Under the pieces are notes generated by a model, which was given only the letters and a program-made list of their open reading frames with translations, was not told where the DNA came from and made no database searches. The position numbers were made by a program, and so were the translations under genes. A DNA stretch of 64,000 bases from contig NZ_LNYA01000018.1 in NCBI RefSeq assembly GCF_001467615.1, positions 62,001-126,000 on the forward strand. The letters are read 5' to 3'. Each line of letters begins with the position of its first letter. Position 1 is the stretch's first letter. The stretch is from Legionella erythra (GTDB lineage: Bacteria > Pseudomonadota > Gammaproteobacteria > Legionellales > Legionellaceae). Of this stretch, positions 41,106 to 50,656 are shown one piece after another.

Positions 41106-41738
41106 TTAGGAATGCGTTTCCTTTTTAGCGGCTTCCTGAACTAAATAGGAAAGAATTTTAAATAATCGGTCCTCATTTTGCGCCATTTGCAGATCCGTTT
41201 TATATTGGCCATTAATGACCAAGGCAGGGACCGCAGCAATGTGAAATTGTGCCATTTGAGCGCTGCCTTGATTAAGCTGCATGTCAATGGTGGTGGAGTG
41301 TTTAAACGCGCTTTCCGCCGTGGCTTTGTCAATGCCCTGACTGGTTAAAAATTCAATCATGGAATCGTTGCTGTTTAAAGTGCCATGTTTGGCTTGAATG
41401 GTTTTAAACAGGACAGGATTTAATTTTGCTCCCTGGCCCAGCAAATTCACCGTATAATAAGCCTTGGCGTAATAAGACCAGTCTTTATTGAATACGACCG
41501 GCACGCGAGTAAACTGGATATGCTCTCCCTGCTGTTTCACCCACTTCGTCAACGAAGGCTCAAGACGATAGCACCAGGGACAACCATAACTAAAAAACTC
41601 TGTGACGGTGACAGGGCCTGATTTGGCCGCCTCATTACCGCTTTTGATGAGTTCATAATCTTTTCCAGCAACAAAGGTTTCTGCCCATGCCCCCAGGGGC
41701 AATAGCACAGCAAACAGAACTAAAACACGTCGTAACAT
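41106..41738 (-). CDS. dsbA: Periplasmic thiol:disulfide oxidoreductase DsbA
   Basis: The 210-residue protein starts with a signal peptide (LVLFAVLLPLGAWAE) and has the thioredoxin-type active site CPWCY (residues about 50-54), where E. coli DsbA reads CPHC. The cis-proline loop is AAVPALV. The helical insertion lies between, as expected. It introduces disulfides into periplasmic and secreted proteins. Several secreted enzymes in this window have paired cysteines, such as the LPMO, although no functional link is shown. It lies downstream of the cytochrome c4 gene, 21 bases apart, and may share its transcript. Confidence 0.95.
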   Translation of the reverse strand: MLRRVLVLFAVLLPLGAWAETFVAGKDYELIKSGNEAAKSGPVTVTEFFSYGCPWCYRLEPSLTKWVKQQGEHIQFTRVPVVFNKDWSYYAKAYYTVNLLGQGAKLNPVLFKTIQAKHGTLNSNDSMIEFLTSQGIDKATAESAFKHSTTIDMQLNQGSAQMAQFHIAAVPALVINGQYKTDLQMAQNEDRLFKILSYLVQEAAKKETHS

Positions 41739-41759
41739 ACGTCTATCTCTCTTGGTTAA

Positions 41760-42392
41760 TTAATAAAGGCCCTGCATATAATAGGCAACAGCCGCCATGT
41801 CGTCATCACTCATGCGGGCGCTGATGTCCTGCATGATCTGGTTTAAGTCGTTACTGCGTTTATGATCCCTGAATGCCTGGAGCTGTTGAATGACATAGGG
41901 CGCATGCTGACCTGAAACCACGGGAAAACCGGCCTGCGCGTTACCGGTGCCTTTCGGGCCATGGCAGGCAATGCAGGCGGTAATGTGCTGATTGAAATCG
42001 CCGCCTCGATAAAGTTGTTCGCCGCGTTTCAAGTATTTTTCCGGCGTACTGTTTTCAGCCAGGGGCATCTCGGCATAATACTGGGCCAATTCTGCCATAT
42101 CTTCGTCGCTCATGCCAGCGACGATCGCGGTCATGGCAGGTACATTACGGGTTTTTGCTGCTTTGAAGTCTTTAAGCTGTTTCAGCAGATAACCGGCATG
42201 TTGCCCGGCTAAATTGGGCCATTGTGGATTGGCGCTGTTTCCTTTTTCACCGTGACAAGCCACACAAACGGCTGCTTTTTGCGCGGTGGTTTTAACGGAA
42301 GTGGTCGCCGTGTCCGTTGTTTCTGGCAAAAGCGGGGCAGCCTGAGCCATGGACAAGCTCAGCAATGCGACAACAAATACCATTTTTTTCAT
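41760..42392 (-). CDS. Dihaem cytochrome c4
   Basis: The 210-residue protein has a signal peptide and two c-type domains, each with a haem-binding site: [10 protein letters not shown] near residue 43 and CIACHGPKG near residue 137, each followed by the conserved [12 protein letters not shown] or [12 protein letters not shown] block. The axial methionines are in [13 protein letters not shown] and in the C-terminal [11 protein letters not shown] part. Cytochrome c4 delivers electrons to terminal oxidases in the periplasm. It is divergent from engB. Confidence 0.95.
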   Translation of the reverse strand: MKKMVFVVALLSLSMAQAAPLLPETTDTATTSVKTTAQKAAVCVACHGEKGNSANPQWPNLAGQHAGYLLKQLKDFKAAKTRNVPAMTAIVAGMSDEDMAELAQYYAEMPLAENSTPEKYLKRGEQLYRGGDFNQHITACIACHGPKGTGNAQAGFPVVSGQHAPYVIQQLQAFRDHKRSNDLNQIMQDISARMSDDDMAAVAYYMQGLY

Positions 42393-42450
42393 GTTTCCCC
42401 CGAGGGTTCTTCCTCATTTAATGGTACACTGCCTGAGTAAAAATCCCAAA

Positions 42451-43074
42451 ATGAAATTGAAAATAATGTTAATCAATCGTTACTCCCAGGCTGTCTTTTT
42501 AAAAAGCGCCGCCCGTGTCAACCAGCTACCCGATGATGTTGGTTATGAAGTGGCTTTTGCCGGCCGTTCCAATGCGGGAAAATCGAGTGCCCTAAACTGC
42601 CTGACCGGCATCAAACAATTAGCGCGCACCAGCAAAACCCCGGGCCGTACCCAGCTCATTAACCTGTTTAGCCTGGATGAATCCCGCCGGCTGGTGGATC
42701 TTCCCGGATATGGCTATGCCAAGGTGGCATTGCAGGTGAAAGAAGATTGGCAAAAACACCTGGCCCATTATCTGGAGGTCCGTCAATGTTTAAGGGGGTT
42801 AATTGTAGTCATGGATTGCCGTCATCCTTTGAAGGAATTGGATCAAATGATGATCGATTGGGCTTTGGATCGCGAAATTCCCGTGCATGCCTTATTAACC
42901 AAAGCCGACAAATTAAATAAAAGCGAGGCTAAAAATGCTGTTGCTAAAGTAAAGCGGCAGTATCAGCTGCTGGGTGATTTGGTGTCGGCGCAGACGTTTT
43001 CGTCGCTGAAAAAAGAGGGGGTGGATGAATTGATTACCCGTCTGGACAGTTGGTTTGAATGGCCGGCTACTTAA
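42451..43074 (+). CDS. engB: Ribosome-biogenesis GTPase EngB (YihA/YsxC)
   Basis: From the ATG at 42451 the protein has 207 residues; a start at 42466 is also possible, while further upstream starts run into cytochrome c4. GTPase motifs are GRSNAGKSS (G1), TPGRTQL (G2), DLPGYG (G3), LTKADKL (G4) and SAQTFSS (G5-like). EngB is required for late 50S subunit assembly. The gene is divergent from cytochrome c4, a classical arrangement in gammaproteobacteria. Confidence 0.96.
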   Translation: MKLKIMLINRYSQAVFLKSAARVNQLPDDVGYEVAFAGRSNAGKSSALNCLTGIKQLARTSKTPGRTQLINLFSLDESRRLVDLPGYGYAKVALQVKEDWQKHLAHYLEVRQCLRGLIVVMDCRHPLKELDQMMIDWALDREIPVHALLTKADKLNKSEAKNAVAKVKRQYQLLGDLVSAQTFSSLKKEGVDELITRLDSWFEWPAT

Positions 43075-43095
43075 TGAAAAGAAGCCCGACGGCCA

Positions 43096-44949
43096 TTAAT
43101 GCAGCAATTCCTTCATCAATTCCTCTACAATCTGCGGATTGGCCAGGGTAGACAGATCGCCTAATTCATCCAGGCTGCTGACATTACGGCAGGCAATCTG
43201 GCGTAAAATGCGGCGCATGATTTTGCCCGATCGGGTTTTAGGCAAATCCTGAACCCACTGCAACACATCGGGTTTAGCAATGGCGCCAATGGAATTTTTA
43301 ACCTGCTCCATGAGTTGATCATATAACTCATCACTGGGTTGAAAGCCACTTTTTAACGTGACAAAGACATGAATGCCCTGTCCCTTTATTTCATGCGGCA
43401 CGCCGACAGCGGCCGCTTCAGCCACATAGGGATGGGCGACAATGGCGCTTTCTATTTCCGCTGTTCCCAACCGGTGTCCGGCCACGTTTAATACATCGTC
43501 TATACGCCCGGTTATCCAATAGTCTCCATCCTGATCGCGTCGCGCGCCGTCACCGGTGATGTAATAACCGTTGGCTAAATAGCCCTTCAAGTAACGCTCA
43601 TGATTACCGGCAATGGTTCGAGCGATCGATGGCCAGGGGTATTTTATAGCCAGCGCTCCTTCCCCGGAGCCCAGAATTTCATGCCCGTCTTCATTGAGAA
43701 GCACAGGATGAATGCCGGGTAAGGGTTGGCAGGCCGCGCCCGGCTTTGCAGTGGCTGCGTCTTGCGGACATATCATAATGGCCCCGGTTTCAGTTTGCCA
43801 CCAGGTATCCACAATCGGGCAGCGATTTAGGCCCACTTGCTCTTTATACCAAAGCCAGACCTCTGGATTAATGGGCTCACCCACCGAACCCAACAGGCGC
43901 AGGCTTTGACGCGAGCTGCCGTTAAGCCATTCATCGCCGGCCCTTTTCAGGGCCCGGATGGCAGTTGGGGCAGTATAAAACACATTAACGTGGTACTTAT
44001 CAATAATTTTCCAGCAGCGTGATGGATTAGGCCAGTGAGGGACACCGCCAAACATCAGGGTGGTTGTGCCATTGCATAAGGGGCCATAGAACACGTAACT
44101 ATGACCGGTAATCCAGCCTACATCGGCGGTACACCAGAAAATTTCATGGGGCTTGCAGGCAAAAATATGGCGATGACTGAATGCGGTTTGCACTAAATAG
44201 CCGGCGGTGGTATGCACCAGCCCTTTGGGTTGGCCTGTGCTGCCCGAAGTATAAAGAATGAACAGTGGATCCTCGGCATCCATCGGTTCTGGTTCACAGT
44301 GAGAGTTAACGGTGTCCCGTAAAGCATGCCACCAATAATCGCGCTGGTCATCAAATATTACCGGGGTATGGTTATGCTGAATGACGAGTGTTTTCAACGG
44401 CAACCCGCGGCTGGCTTCATCCGCCTGGGATTTAAGGGCATAAAGCTTGCCGCCCCGGTGATAACTGTCGGCCGTAATCAGCAGTTTACAAGCGGAGGCT
44501 TCGAGTCGCTGTTGCAAGGCTTGGGCTGAAAAACCGGCGAATACCACGGTATGTACCGCGCCCAGACGGGCACAGGCCAGCATGGCAATAGCGGCTTCCG
44601 GAATAAGCGGCAGGTAAATACCCACTTTATCGCCTTTTTGAATGCCTAAGGATTTCAGCACATTGGCCATGCGGCAGACTTCCTCATACAGCATGGCAAA
44701 AGTCAGGATACGTTGTTGATGCTCTTCATCCCCTTCCCAGATAATCGCTGCCTGATTGGCTTTTTGCGGAAGGTGCCTGTCGATGCAATTGAAGCAGGCA
44801 TTGAGTTTGCCATGCACAAACCAGTTAAGATTGCCAAATTCGCCGCTAAAAACCTGCGTCCAGGGCTGTTGCCACGTTAAAGTATGGGCCTGCTTCTCCC
44901 AAAAATGTACTATCTCGGCTGGCAGGGTATGGGTCACGGATTTGCTCAT
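43096..44949 (-). CDS. acs: Acetyl-CoA synthetase-like (acetate/propionate:CoA ligase)
   Basis: 617 residues, about 35 shorter than typical Acs. AMP-forming synthetase motifs are complete: LFILYTSGSTGQPKGLVH, TYGVPxxx-like GGVPHWPN, DTWWQTETGAIM (the tryptophan that restricts substrate to acetate or propionate), and YITGDGARRDQDGDYWITGR. The acetylatable lysine lies in TRSGKIMRRILR. It overlaps mmsB by four bases (ATGA), so it belongs to the mmsA-mmsB operon and may activate propionate or acetate from valine breakdown rather than being the main Acs. No PrpE-specific feature was seen. Confidence 0.9.
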   Translation of the reverse strand: MSKSVTHTLPAEIVHFWEKQAHTLTWQQPWTQVFSGEFGNLNWFVHGKLNACFNCIDRHLPQKANQAAIIWEGDEEHQQRILTFAMLYEEVCRMANVLKSLGIQKGDKVGIYLPLIPEAAIAMLACARLGAVHTVVFAGFSAQALQQRLEASACKLLITADSYHRGGKLYALKSQADEASRGLPLKTLVIQHNHTPVIFDDQRDYWWHALRDTVNSHCEPEPMDAEDPLFILYTSGSTGQPKGLVHTTAGYLVQTAFSHRHIFACKPHEIFWCTADVGWITGHSYVFYGPLCNGTTTLMFGGVPHWPNPSRCWKIIDKYHVNVFYTAPTAIRALKRAGDEWLNGSSRQSLRLLGSVGEPINPEVWLWYKEQVGLNRCPIVDTWWQTETGAIMICPQDAATAKPGAACQPLPGIHPVLLNEDGHEILGSGEGALAIKYPWPSIARTIAGNHERYLKGYLANGYYITGDGARRDQDGDYWITGRIDDVLNVAGHRLGTAEIESAIVAHPYVAEAAAVGVPHEIKGQGIHVFVTLKSGFQPSDELYDQLMEQVKNSIGAIAKPDVLQWVQDLPKTRSGKIMRRILRQIACRNVSSLDELGDLSTLANPQIVEELMKELLH

Positions 44950-45836
44950 GGTTCAATGGGCTCCAGTGACTTAATGATGGCTGAAAAATCCAGATCGCCA
45001 AATCCCTGTTGGCTAAAATGCTGGTATAAGGCCGTCGCTTGTGCCGCGAGTGGTGTTTCCACCCCGGCCGCTCTGGCGCTTTGCTGGGATAGCTTAAGAT
45101 CTTTTAACATCATGGCGGCGCTAAATCCGGGTTGATAGCCGCGGTTGGCCGGGACGTCAGGCAGCAGATTCGGCACGGGAGCGTATCGGCTCATCGCCCA
45201 GCATTGGCCGCTGGAACTGTTAACGACTTCAAATAATTTATCAGCGCTGAGGTGGAGCTTGTCAGCCAGAACAAAGGCTTCCGACACGGCAATCATGGAG
45301 ATGCCAAGAATCATGTTGTTACAGATCTTGGCCGCTTGCCCGCTTCCGGCTTGGCCGGTGTGAATAATTTTTTTCCCCATGGCGGTTAAAATCGGCATCG
45401 CCCGGTCCAATGTTGCGGCATCGCCGCCAACCATGAACGTGAGTGTGCCTGCTTGAGCACCGGCCACACCGCCTGAAACGGGGGCATCCAGTGCCAACAC
45501 CTGATTGGCTGAGGCATGCTGGTGCAGGTCGCGGGCGCTTTGGACATCGATGGATGAGCAATCAATGTGTAACGCACCGTTTGCCTGGGCATAAAGCCCT
45601 TCATCACCGAGACAAACGCGCTTGACCTGCTCGCCGGTTTGAAGCATGGTAATTAAAAATTCATTTTCACGTGCGGCCTCCTGGATGGATGACGCATGCA
45701 GACCGCCTGCGCTGGTGAGCGCCGCGAGTGCCTCCTGTTGTAAATCAAAACCGGTTACTTGATGTCCGGCTTGAATCAAACGGATGGCCATGGGTAAACC
45801 CATATGACCCAGACCGACAAAACCAATCCGTGCCAT
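44946..45836 (-). CDS. mmsB: 3-hydroxyisobutyrate dehydrogenase
   Basis: The 296-residue enzyme oxidises 3-hydroxyisobutyrate to methylmalonate semialdehyde with NAD in valine catabolism. The Rossmann opening is RIGFVGLGHMGLPMA, the substrate-binding DAPVSGGVAGAQAGTLTFMVGG is complete, and the catalytic lysine lies in GSGQAAKICNNMI. It stands between mmsA and acs; the stop overlaps acs (ATGA). A perfect hairpin at 45856-45875 lies in the 50-base gap between mmsA and mmsB. Confidence 0.95.
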   Translation of the reverse strand: MARIGFVGLGHMGLPMAIRLIQAGHQVTGFDLQQEALAALTSAGGLHASSIQEAARENEFLITMLQTGEQVKRVCLGDEGLYAQANGALHIDCSSIDVQSARDLHQHASANQVLALDAPVSGGVAGAQAGTLTFMVGGDAATLDRAMPILTAMGKKIIHTGQAGSGQAAKICNNMILGISMIAVSEAFVLADKLHLSADKLFEVVNSSSGQCWAMSRYAPVPNLLPDVPANRGYQPGFSAAMMLKDLKLSQQSARAAGVETPLAAQATALYQHFSQQGFGDLDFSAIIKSLEPIEP

Positions 45837-45855
45837 GTTCCTCTCCCTCGTTAAT

Positions 45856-45875
45856 GACCGGTTTTTAAACCGGTC
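45856..45875 (-). other. Intercistronic hairpin between mmsA and mmsB
   Basis: GACCGGTTT-TT-AAACCGGTC, a perfect 9-base stem with a two-base loop, precedes the mmsB ribosome site (ACGAGGGAGAG) on the transcript. It has no U-tract, so is more likely an mRNA-processing or partial attenuation element than a terminator. Confidence 0.45.
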
Positions 45876-45886
45876 TTCGCTGTTAA

Positions 45887-47386
45887 TTAATCATGTGTCG
45901 GCATGACAAACGCGCTGGTATTCAGTTGGCTGATGGCCCATTTGCTGGTCACGGTTTTTCGCCTTGTATAAAAATTGACGCTTTCCAGGCCATGCATGTT
46001 GGTATCACCAAACGATGAATGCTTCCAGCCGCCAAAAGGATGGTTGGCAACCGGCACTGGAATGGGGACATTAATACCGACCATCCCGGCCTGCACCCGC
46101 TGACTGTATTCGCGTGCGCTGTAGCCGTCGCGTGTGAAAATGGCGGTGCCATTGCCATATTGGTTGCGATTGATCAGGGCCAACGCTTCGTCCAACGTAT
46201 CAACACGAACAATACACAAAACCGGTCCAAAGATTTCATCTTGATAAATGGACATGGTTTCCTTCACATGGTCAAACAGGGTGGGGCCCAAGAAATAACC
46301 CTGAGGGTATTTTGCATGCCGAAAAGCGCGCCCGTCGATGACCGCGGACGCCTGCTCATGGATCCCGGCCTCAATGGCAGTGATCACACGCTGTTTATGT
46401 GCCTGACTAATCAGGGGACCCATTTCACTGTGGGGACTGTCGCCGGTGTCGATACGAATGGCCTGGATGAGCGGCGTTAACTTGTGAAGTAACCGATCAG
46501 CGGTCTCATCGCCCACCGCGACGACAACCGAGATGGCCATGCAGCGCTCGCCCGCTGAGCCGTACGCGGCACCCACAATGGCCTGTGATGCCTGATCCAA
46601 ATCCGCATCCGGCATCACCACGCAATGATTTTTAGCGCCGCCAAACGTGTGGGCCCGTTTGCCATTGGCTGTGGCTGTGCGGTAAATGTATTGTGCCACC
46701 GGCGTTGAAGCCACGGCGGTAAAGGCTTTAATGTCCGGGTGATTCAACAAATAATCCACCGTTGATTTGTCGCCCTGAACGCAGTTGACAACCCCGGGGG
46801 GGAAGCCTGCATCGGATAGCAATTCCAAGAGGCGAAGCGGCGCGGAAGGATCCTGCTCTGACGGTTTTAAGATGAATGTATTACCGCAGGCAATGGCCGG
46901 GATCATCATCCATACCGGCACCATCACCGGGAAATTAAAGGGCGAGACCCCGGCACAGACACCCAGGGGTTGCCTGAGGGTATGGCAATCCATGTCGGTG
47001 GCCACATTGGCAGAAAAACTCCCCTGCAGCTGGTTGACAATGCCGCAATGCAATTCCACTACTTCGATGGCTCGGGCAATCGACCCTTTGGCGTCTTCTA
47101 ATGTTTTGCCGTGTTCCCGGGTGACGATATGGGCCAGATCGGTGTGATTTTTTTCCAGCAGCTCCCTGAATTTAAACAGCAGACGGGCCCGTTTTACAGG
47201 GGTGGTTAACGACCAGGATTCCCAGGCTTTTTGAGCGGCCTGAACGGCAGCGCGGCAGGTGTCTTCCCCGGCAATGGGCACCTGACCAATGGCCTCACCC
47301 AGGGCAGGATTATAAATGGTGAGCAAACGCTCATTACTCGGGCTATAACGTGTTCCATTGATGTAATGATCTACTGAGTAAACCAT
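45887..47386 (-). CDS. mmsA: Methylmalonate-semialdehyde dehydrogenase (CoA-acylating)
   Basis: A 499-residue aldehyde dehydrogenase of valine and inositol catabolism; it converts methylmalonate semialdehyde to propionyl-CoA. MmsA-type signature GAKNHCVVMPDAD is present, with the catalytic cysteine in AGERCMAISV and the glutamate in MSIYQDEIFGPVLC. FNFPVMVPVWMMIPAIACGNTFILKPSEQ gives the cofactor loop. It is the first gene of the mmsA-mmsB-acs operon; the dodecin gene ends 37 bases upstream. Confidence 0.95.
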   Translation of the reverse strand: MVYSVDHYINGTRYSPSNERLLTIYNPALGEAIGQVPIAGEDTCRAAVQAAQKAWESWSLTTPVKRARLLFKFRELLEKNHTDLAHIVTREHGKTLEDAKGSIARAIEVVELHCGIVNQLQGSFSANVATDMDCHTLRQPLGVCAGVSPFNFPVMVPVWMMIPAIACGNTFILKPSEQDPSAPLRLLELLSDAGFPPGVVNCVQGDKSTVDYLLNHPDIKAFTAVASTPVAQYIYRTATANGKRAHTFGGAKNHCVVMPDADLDQASQAIVGAAYGSAGERCMAISVVVAVGDETADRLLHKLTPLIQAIRIDTGDSPHSEMGPLISQAHKQRVITAIEAGIHEQASAVIDGRAFRHAKYPQGYFLGPTLFDHVKETMSIYQDEIFGPVLCIVRVDTLDEALALINRNQYGNGTAIFTRDGYSAREYSQRVQAGMVGINVPIPVPVANHPFGGWKHSSFGDTNMHGLESVNFYTRRKTVTSKWAISQLNTSAFVMPTHD

Positions 47387-47423
47387 GAATAAACTCCTTG
47401 TAACATTGTTATTTCAGCAAGAC

Positions 47424-47606
47424 TCAGTCTTTATAAGCAGCAATTGTGACCTGGTAGGATTTATTTTCTTCAGTGATGTGGGAGCTGCGTGTTTCAATGA
47501 CTTCAACACGCTGGTATTCACCCGCTTTTTGCAGCGCCTGAGCCAGGGCATCTTCCAAACCGGACTCCGAGTGGCCGGTGAAATCTTTATTCTTAACGAT
47601 GGTCAT
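47424..47606 (-). CDS. Dodecin-like flavin-binding protein
   Basis: This 60-residue protein forms a dodecamer that stores flavins or coenzyme A in related bacteria. It begins MTIVKNKDFTGHSESG, has LEDALAQALQKAGEYQRVEVIE, and ends YQVTIAAYKD; the pattern beta-alpha-beta-beta and the SxxSxEDA-like segment are typical. The usual tryptophan that stacks on flavin (SW/TW in many dodecins) is not evident. It lies directly upstream of mmsA, and may be cotranscribed. Confidence 0.85.
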   Translation of the reverse strand: MTIVKNKDFTGHSESGLEDALAQALQKAGEYQRVEVIETRSSHITEENKSYQVTIAAYKD

Positions 47607-47747
47607 CCTGTTATGCCTGTTTGCGGAAGTGATGATCAGTGTAGCATGAACAAAATGATTTTCTTAATAAAAACTCGAACAATAAATTGTTTATGGGTTT
47701 GATTTATTCAATAATAAAGGACCAGTGCAGGTAAAGGAATCATAGCG

Positions 47748-50615
47748 ATGGGAAAAAAAACAATATTACGCGTAGAGGATGGCGTCAATCTCAACGAAAA
47801 GTTATTAACTCATTTAAAAGATGCGACAGACAGCGAGTTCACTATCCAGACGGCCTCCCTGACTGCCGATTTGCAACGCAGCTATCAATTGCGTGCCGAC
47901 TCATTTAAGGATGCATTTTCTCTGATAGTCAAGTCCATTCCCAGGCAATCCAAATTATCATTTGACAGTGCGTCCTATCTGAAGTGGGCTGAAAGTGAAT
48001 TTATTTTCAGCAAGGGGCTTTCAAGGGATCAATACGAAGAAATCCTGAAGAAATACACCCGCAAATTGCTCGAAGCATTAGTGACACACTGGCTCTGTCA
48101 CGTCAAGGAGGAGCACCGTTGGAGTGAGGCCATCGAACTGCTTAATAAAGCGGAACAATACCATATCATGATGAAAGGGCGCCCGGATTTGGCCACGCTG
48201 ACACCCGTCGATATTCAGGGGGAGCCCCATGTTATTCTGCAGTGGGACAGGCAATTACCGCCGCTTGCCCAAGAGACGCTCGATGAACTTGGAAAAATAA
48301 AATCATTCCCGTTGCCGCATACCCCGGACTGGTTTCGCAACCTGCCTGTCCACCAACAGGTTTACCTCCATGGTCTGCGGCCAACGCCGACCAAACTCGA
48401 CATGCTAAAAGGCAGTGTGAATGATTTTATCCTGTTGTGGAACGACATTAAAAAAGATAAAAGCATAGATAGCGATTTATTGAAAATTAAAAATCAAAGC
48501 GACGTCGTTCCGTCCTGGTTTTCGTCCCTGCCTTTGGCGCGCCGGGAATTTATTGCGGCAGTGATTAAATCATCCGTCAACCCCTTGATGGATATGAGTC
48601 AGGCTTTATCCGGGCTGAATCAAATGGTGGATGAAATGCAGTCTGGTAAACGCGTCAGCCCTCATCATCTGGCTGGGATGGCCGAACTGCCTTTCTGGTT
48701 TGTGTGTCTGCCGGATTATGAACAGCAATTACTGAAACATGTATTGGACAGCAATAAAAACATAGCTGAAGTCACTTCGTTTTTACCCAGTCGTTTGCGG
48801 ACCTTGCCGGGCGTACCCAATTTTTGTGAACATAGGTTCATAATTATTAATCAAGGGGGCGATATTGTGCAGCATGTGGATGGACGTTACCGTTCGAGCC
48901 ACGTTGGATCACGGGAAGTGAAAGGCTATCCTGAACAAGTCAGCCGCTTGCATACCCAGCGCAATGGTACCAGGATTCGAGAAGAAACCGGAAGAAAAGC
49001 CGGTAGAAAAAACATGCTGTTGCAAACGTTAATCAGTCCGGTTCCTTTTTCAGATGGTTTTATACCGGATCGCTATCTCGAAGCGCAACGTTTAAAGGTT
49101 GTTGATGCCCTGAGGCAGGAGAGCAAGGATAAAGGGGTTAAAATATTCACTTCCAACCATCCATTTAATGTGGCCCGCTATATTTTATGGACGTCGTCCG
49201 AAGATGGCGAGTGCAAGTGCCTGCTGGACAGTGCTCGTGACTATTTAAAATTGTCCGACTATGAAAAGGATATAGACGGTTTAAAATTGCAGGATCATGA
49301 AAAACAGGCGTTGATTTCCCTGTTGAATCAGCGTGTTGCTTTCATTGCAGCCAATAAGAATCCCAAAGATTACCCTCTATTGAGCAATCTGGTGAATAAA
49401 CTGGATGTTAGCCAGGTGAATTTCTCGATCGCTGAATGGCAGGATGTGGTCAAACAAGCGTTTAATGAAAGCAGGACGCTCATTCAATTAAAGCAGGCGC
49501 CGACCGCTGTTCAAGGCTCACTCACTCAGGCTGCTCAAATCAAGCAGGCTCTGATTCACCTGTTTTACCATGAGAAAGACAATTTAAAATGGCTGGATTG
49601 GCAGCCACTCATTGCTGAAGAGCTTCATTGGCAGTCACTGGCCAACAAGAACAAAGGCGCTTCATCCCTGCTTCAGGAAATAACCGATCTGGCTTTATTG
49701 GCGAATGAATACGAAGCCGCACTGAATTCCGGTTGGGGGACGGCAACCTTTTTCGATTACAACGGCCGTGAACTTTATCTAAGCTCCCTTGAAAACCTTC
49801 TGATTATCAAGATGAAGGGGATAAGTTACGGCTCCTGTGTCAGCGGAAAAGATCGCAAGGCAATCGAGGCCATGCATACGGATGCCATGTTGCTGTATCG
49901 ACACATTTACGGCTATTGGCCCAGTTATAATGATACGGGGCTTGAACGCAGTCGTTTTGTGAATCTGGTAGCCAGGATTTATTTAAGCCGGCACCAGCAT
50001 GCGCACGCCGGACAGAATGCCCCCGGTTCCGAAGGATTGAAAACGCCGGATGTTTATTTACCCTCAGACATAGCGCAGGCTATCCGTGAATTATCAGGGC
50101 AGCCGGATATTCTGACACGTGATGATGTTCTGGCCAGCAATAACGAGGTCAAACGCGTTGTTGAGGGCACAAAACGGCATAATGATAAGATGCCTATTGA
50201 CATTGAAGCGGCAAAAAAACTGTCAGATACTAGTCGTGTGGCTCTGTTGACCAAGTTGAAGGTCTTGATGGGGCAAATGAAATATTGGCACAGCAAGACA
50301 ACCGGTTTGGGTTGGAGCTGGAGTGCGCCGGCAGGGGTTACCAAAATTAAATCCATCCTTGATCGGTTTGATTCCAGCCAGCATATCTCCGCTTCTGAAA
50401 CGGTTTTAGCCGAGATTTATGCGGTGGTTAGGGAGAGGCCAATGACCAATCCCAAGCGCGACCCAACAACGCAGAAAGTTTATGCCCTGCTGCGGGAGCT
50501 TTGTGTCAGCAAAGACCCTCAGTCAGTTATTGATGCGGTGTTGGAGATACTCGATTCTATTAAAGAGGAGTCCTTCTCGCCGAGCAGCGATGTCATAAGG
50601 GGGATAAAATTATAG
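47748..50615 (+). CDS. Large putative effector with CX5R phosphatase motif (possible phosphoinositide phosphatase)
   Basis: A 955-residue protein with no signal peptide or membrane helix, Lys/Gln-rich and mostly helical. Its most striking feature is the P-loop SCVSGKDRKAI at residues 696-706: a CX5R motif (Cys697, Arg703) with the SGKDR core seen in SopB/IpgD-type inositol-phosphate phosphatases and related to that of Legionella SidF. An aromatic, Asp-containing block precedes it (WGTATFFDYNGRELYL, around residues 664-680). A second conserved-looking segment is SNHPFNVARYIL (His471). The C-terminus has glutamates (SIKEESFSPSSD) near the end and a terminal IKL, fitting an E-block-type Dot/Icm signal. 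It has no homologous neighbour and its own upstream region. Function is inferred only. Confidence 0.7.
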   Translation: MGKKTILRVEDGVNLNEKLLTHLKDATDSEFTIQTASLTADLQRSYQLRADSFKDAFSLIVKSIPRQSKLSFDSASYLKWAESEFIFSKGLSRDQYEEILKKYTRKLLEALVTHWLCHVKEEHRWSEAIELLNKAEQYHIMMKGRPDLATLTPVDIQGEPHVILQWDRQLPPLAQETLDELGKIKSFPLPHTPDWFRNLPVHQQVYLHGLRPTPTKLDMLKGSVNDFILLWNDIKKDKSIDSDLLKIKNQSDVVPSWFSSLPLARREFIAAVIKSSVNPLMDMSQALSGLNQMVDEMQSGKRVSPHHLAGMAELPFWFVCLPDYEQQLLKHVLDSNKNIAEVTSFLPSRLRTLPGVPNFCEHRFIIINQGGDIVQHVDGRYRSSHVGSREVKGYPEQVSRLHTQRNGTRIREETGRKAGRKNMLLQTLISPVPFSDGFIPDRYLEAQRLKVVDALRQESKDKGVKIFTSNHPFNVARYILWTSSEDGECKCLLDSARDYLKLSDYEKDIDGLKLQDHEKQALISLLNQRVAFIAANKNPKDYPLLSNLVNKLDVSQVNFSIAEWQDVVKQAFNESRTLIQLKQAPTAVQGSLTQAAQIKQALIHLFYHEKDNLKWLDWQPLIAEELHWQSLANKNKGASSLLQEITDLALLANEYEAALNSGWGTATFFDYNGRELYLSSLENLLIIKMKGISYGSCVSGKDRKAIEAMHTDAMLLYRHIYGYWPSYNDTGLERSRFVNLVARIYLSRHQHAHAGQNAPGSEGLKTPDVYLPSDIAQAIRELSGQPDILTRDDVLASNNEVKRVVEGTKRHNDKMPIDIEAAKKLSDTSRVALLTKLKVLMGQMKYWHSKTTGLGWSWSAPAGVTKIKSILDRFDSSQHISASETVLAEIYAVVRERPMTNPKRDPTTQKVYALLRELCVSKDPQSVIDAVLEILDSIKEESFSPSSDVIRGIKL

Positions 50616-50656
50616 CCCCGCTGCTCTGACTTCAGCGCCTGACGACGCCAGCGTCA

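Noticed and set aside
44326..44974. Open frames opposite acs, mmsA and the transketolase genes
   Set aside because: They are antisense shadows of well-supported genes, without ribosome sites or recognisable domains.
50620..50656. Intrinsic terminator between the CX5R protein and dapB
   Set aside because: Only a 5-base stem (TGACG/CGTCA) without a T-tract; too weak to call.
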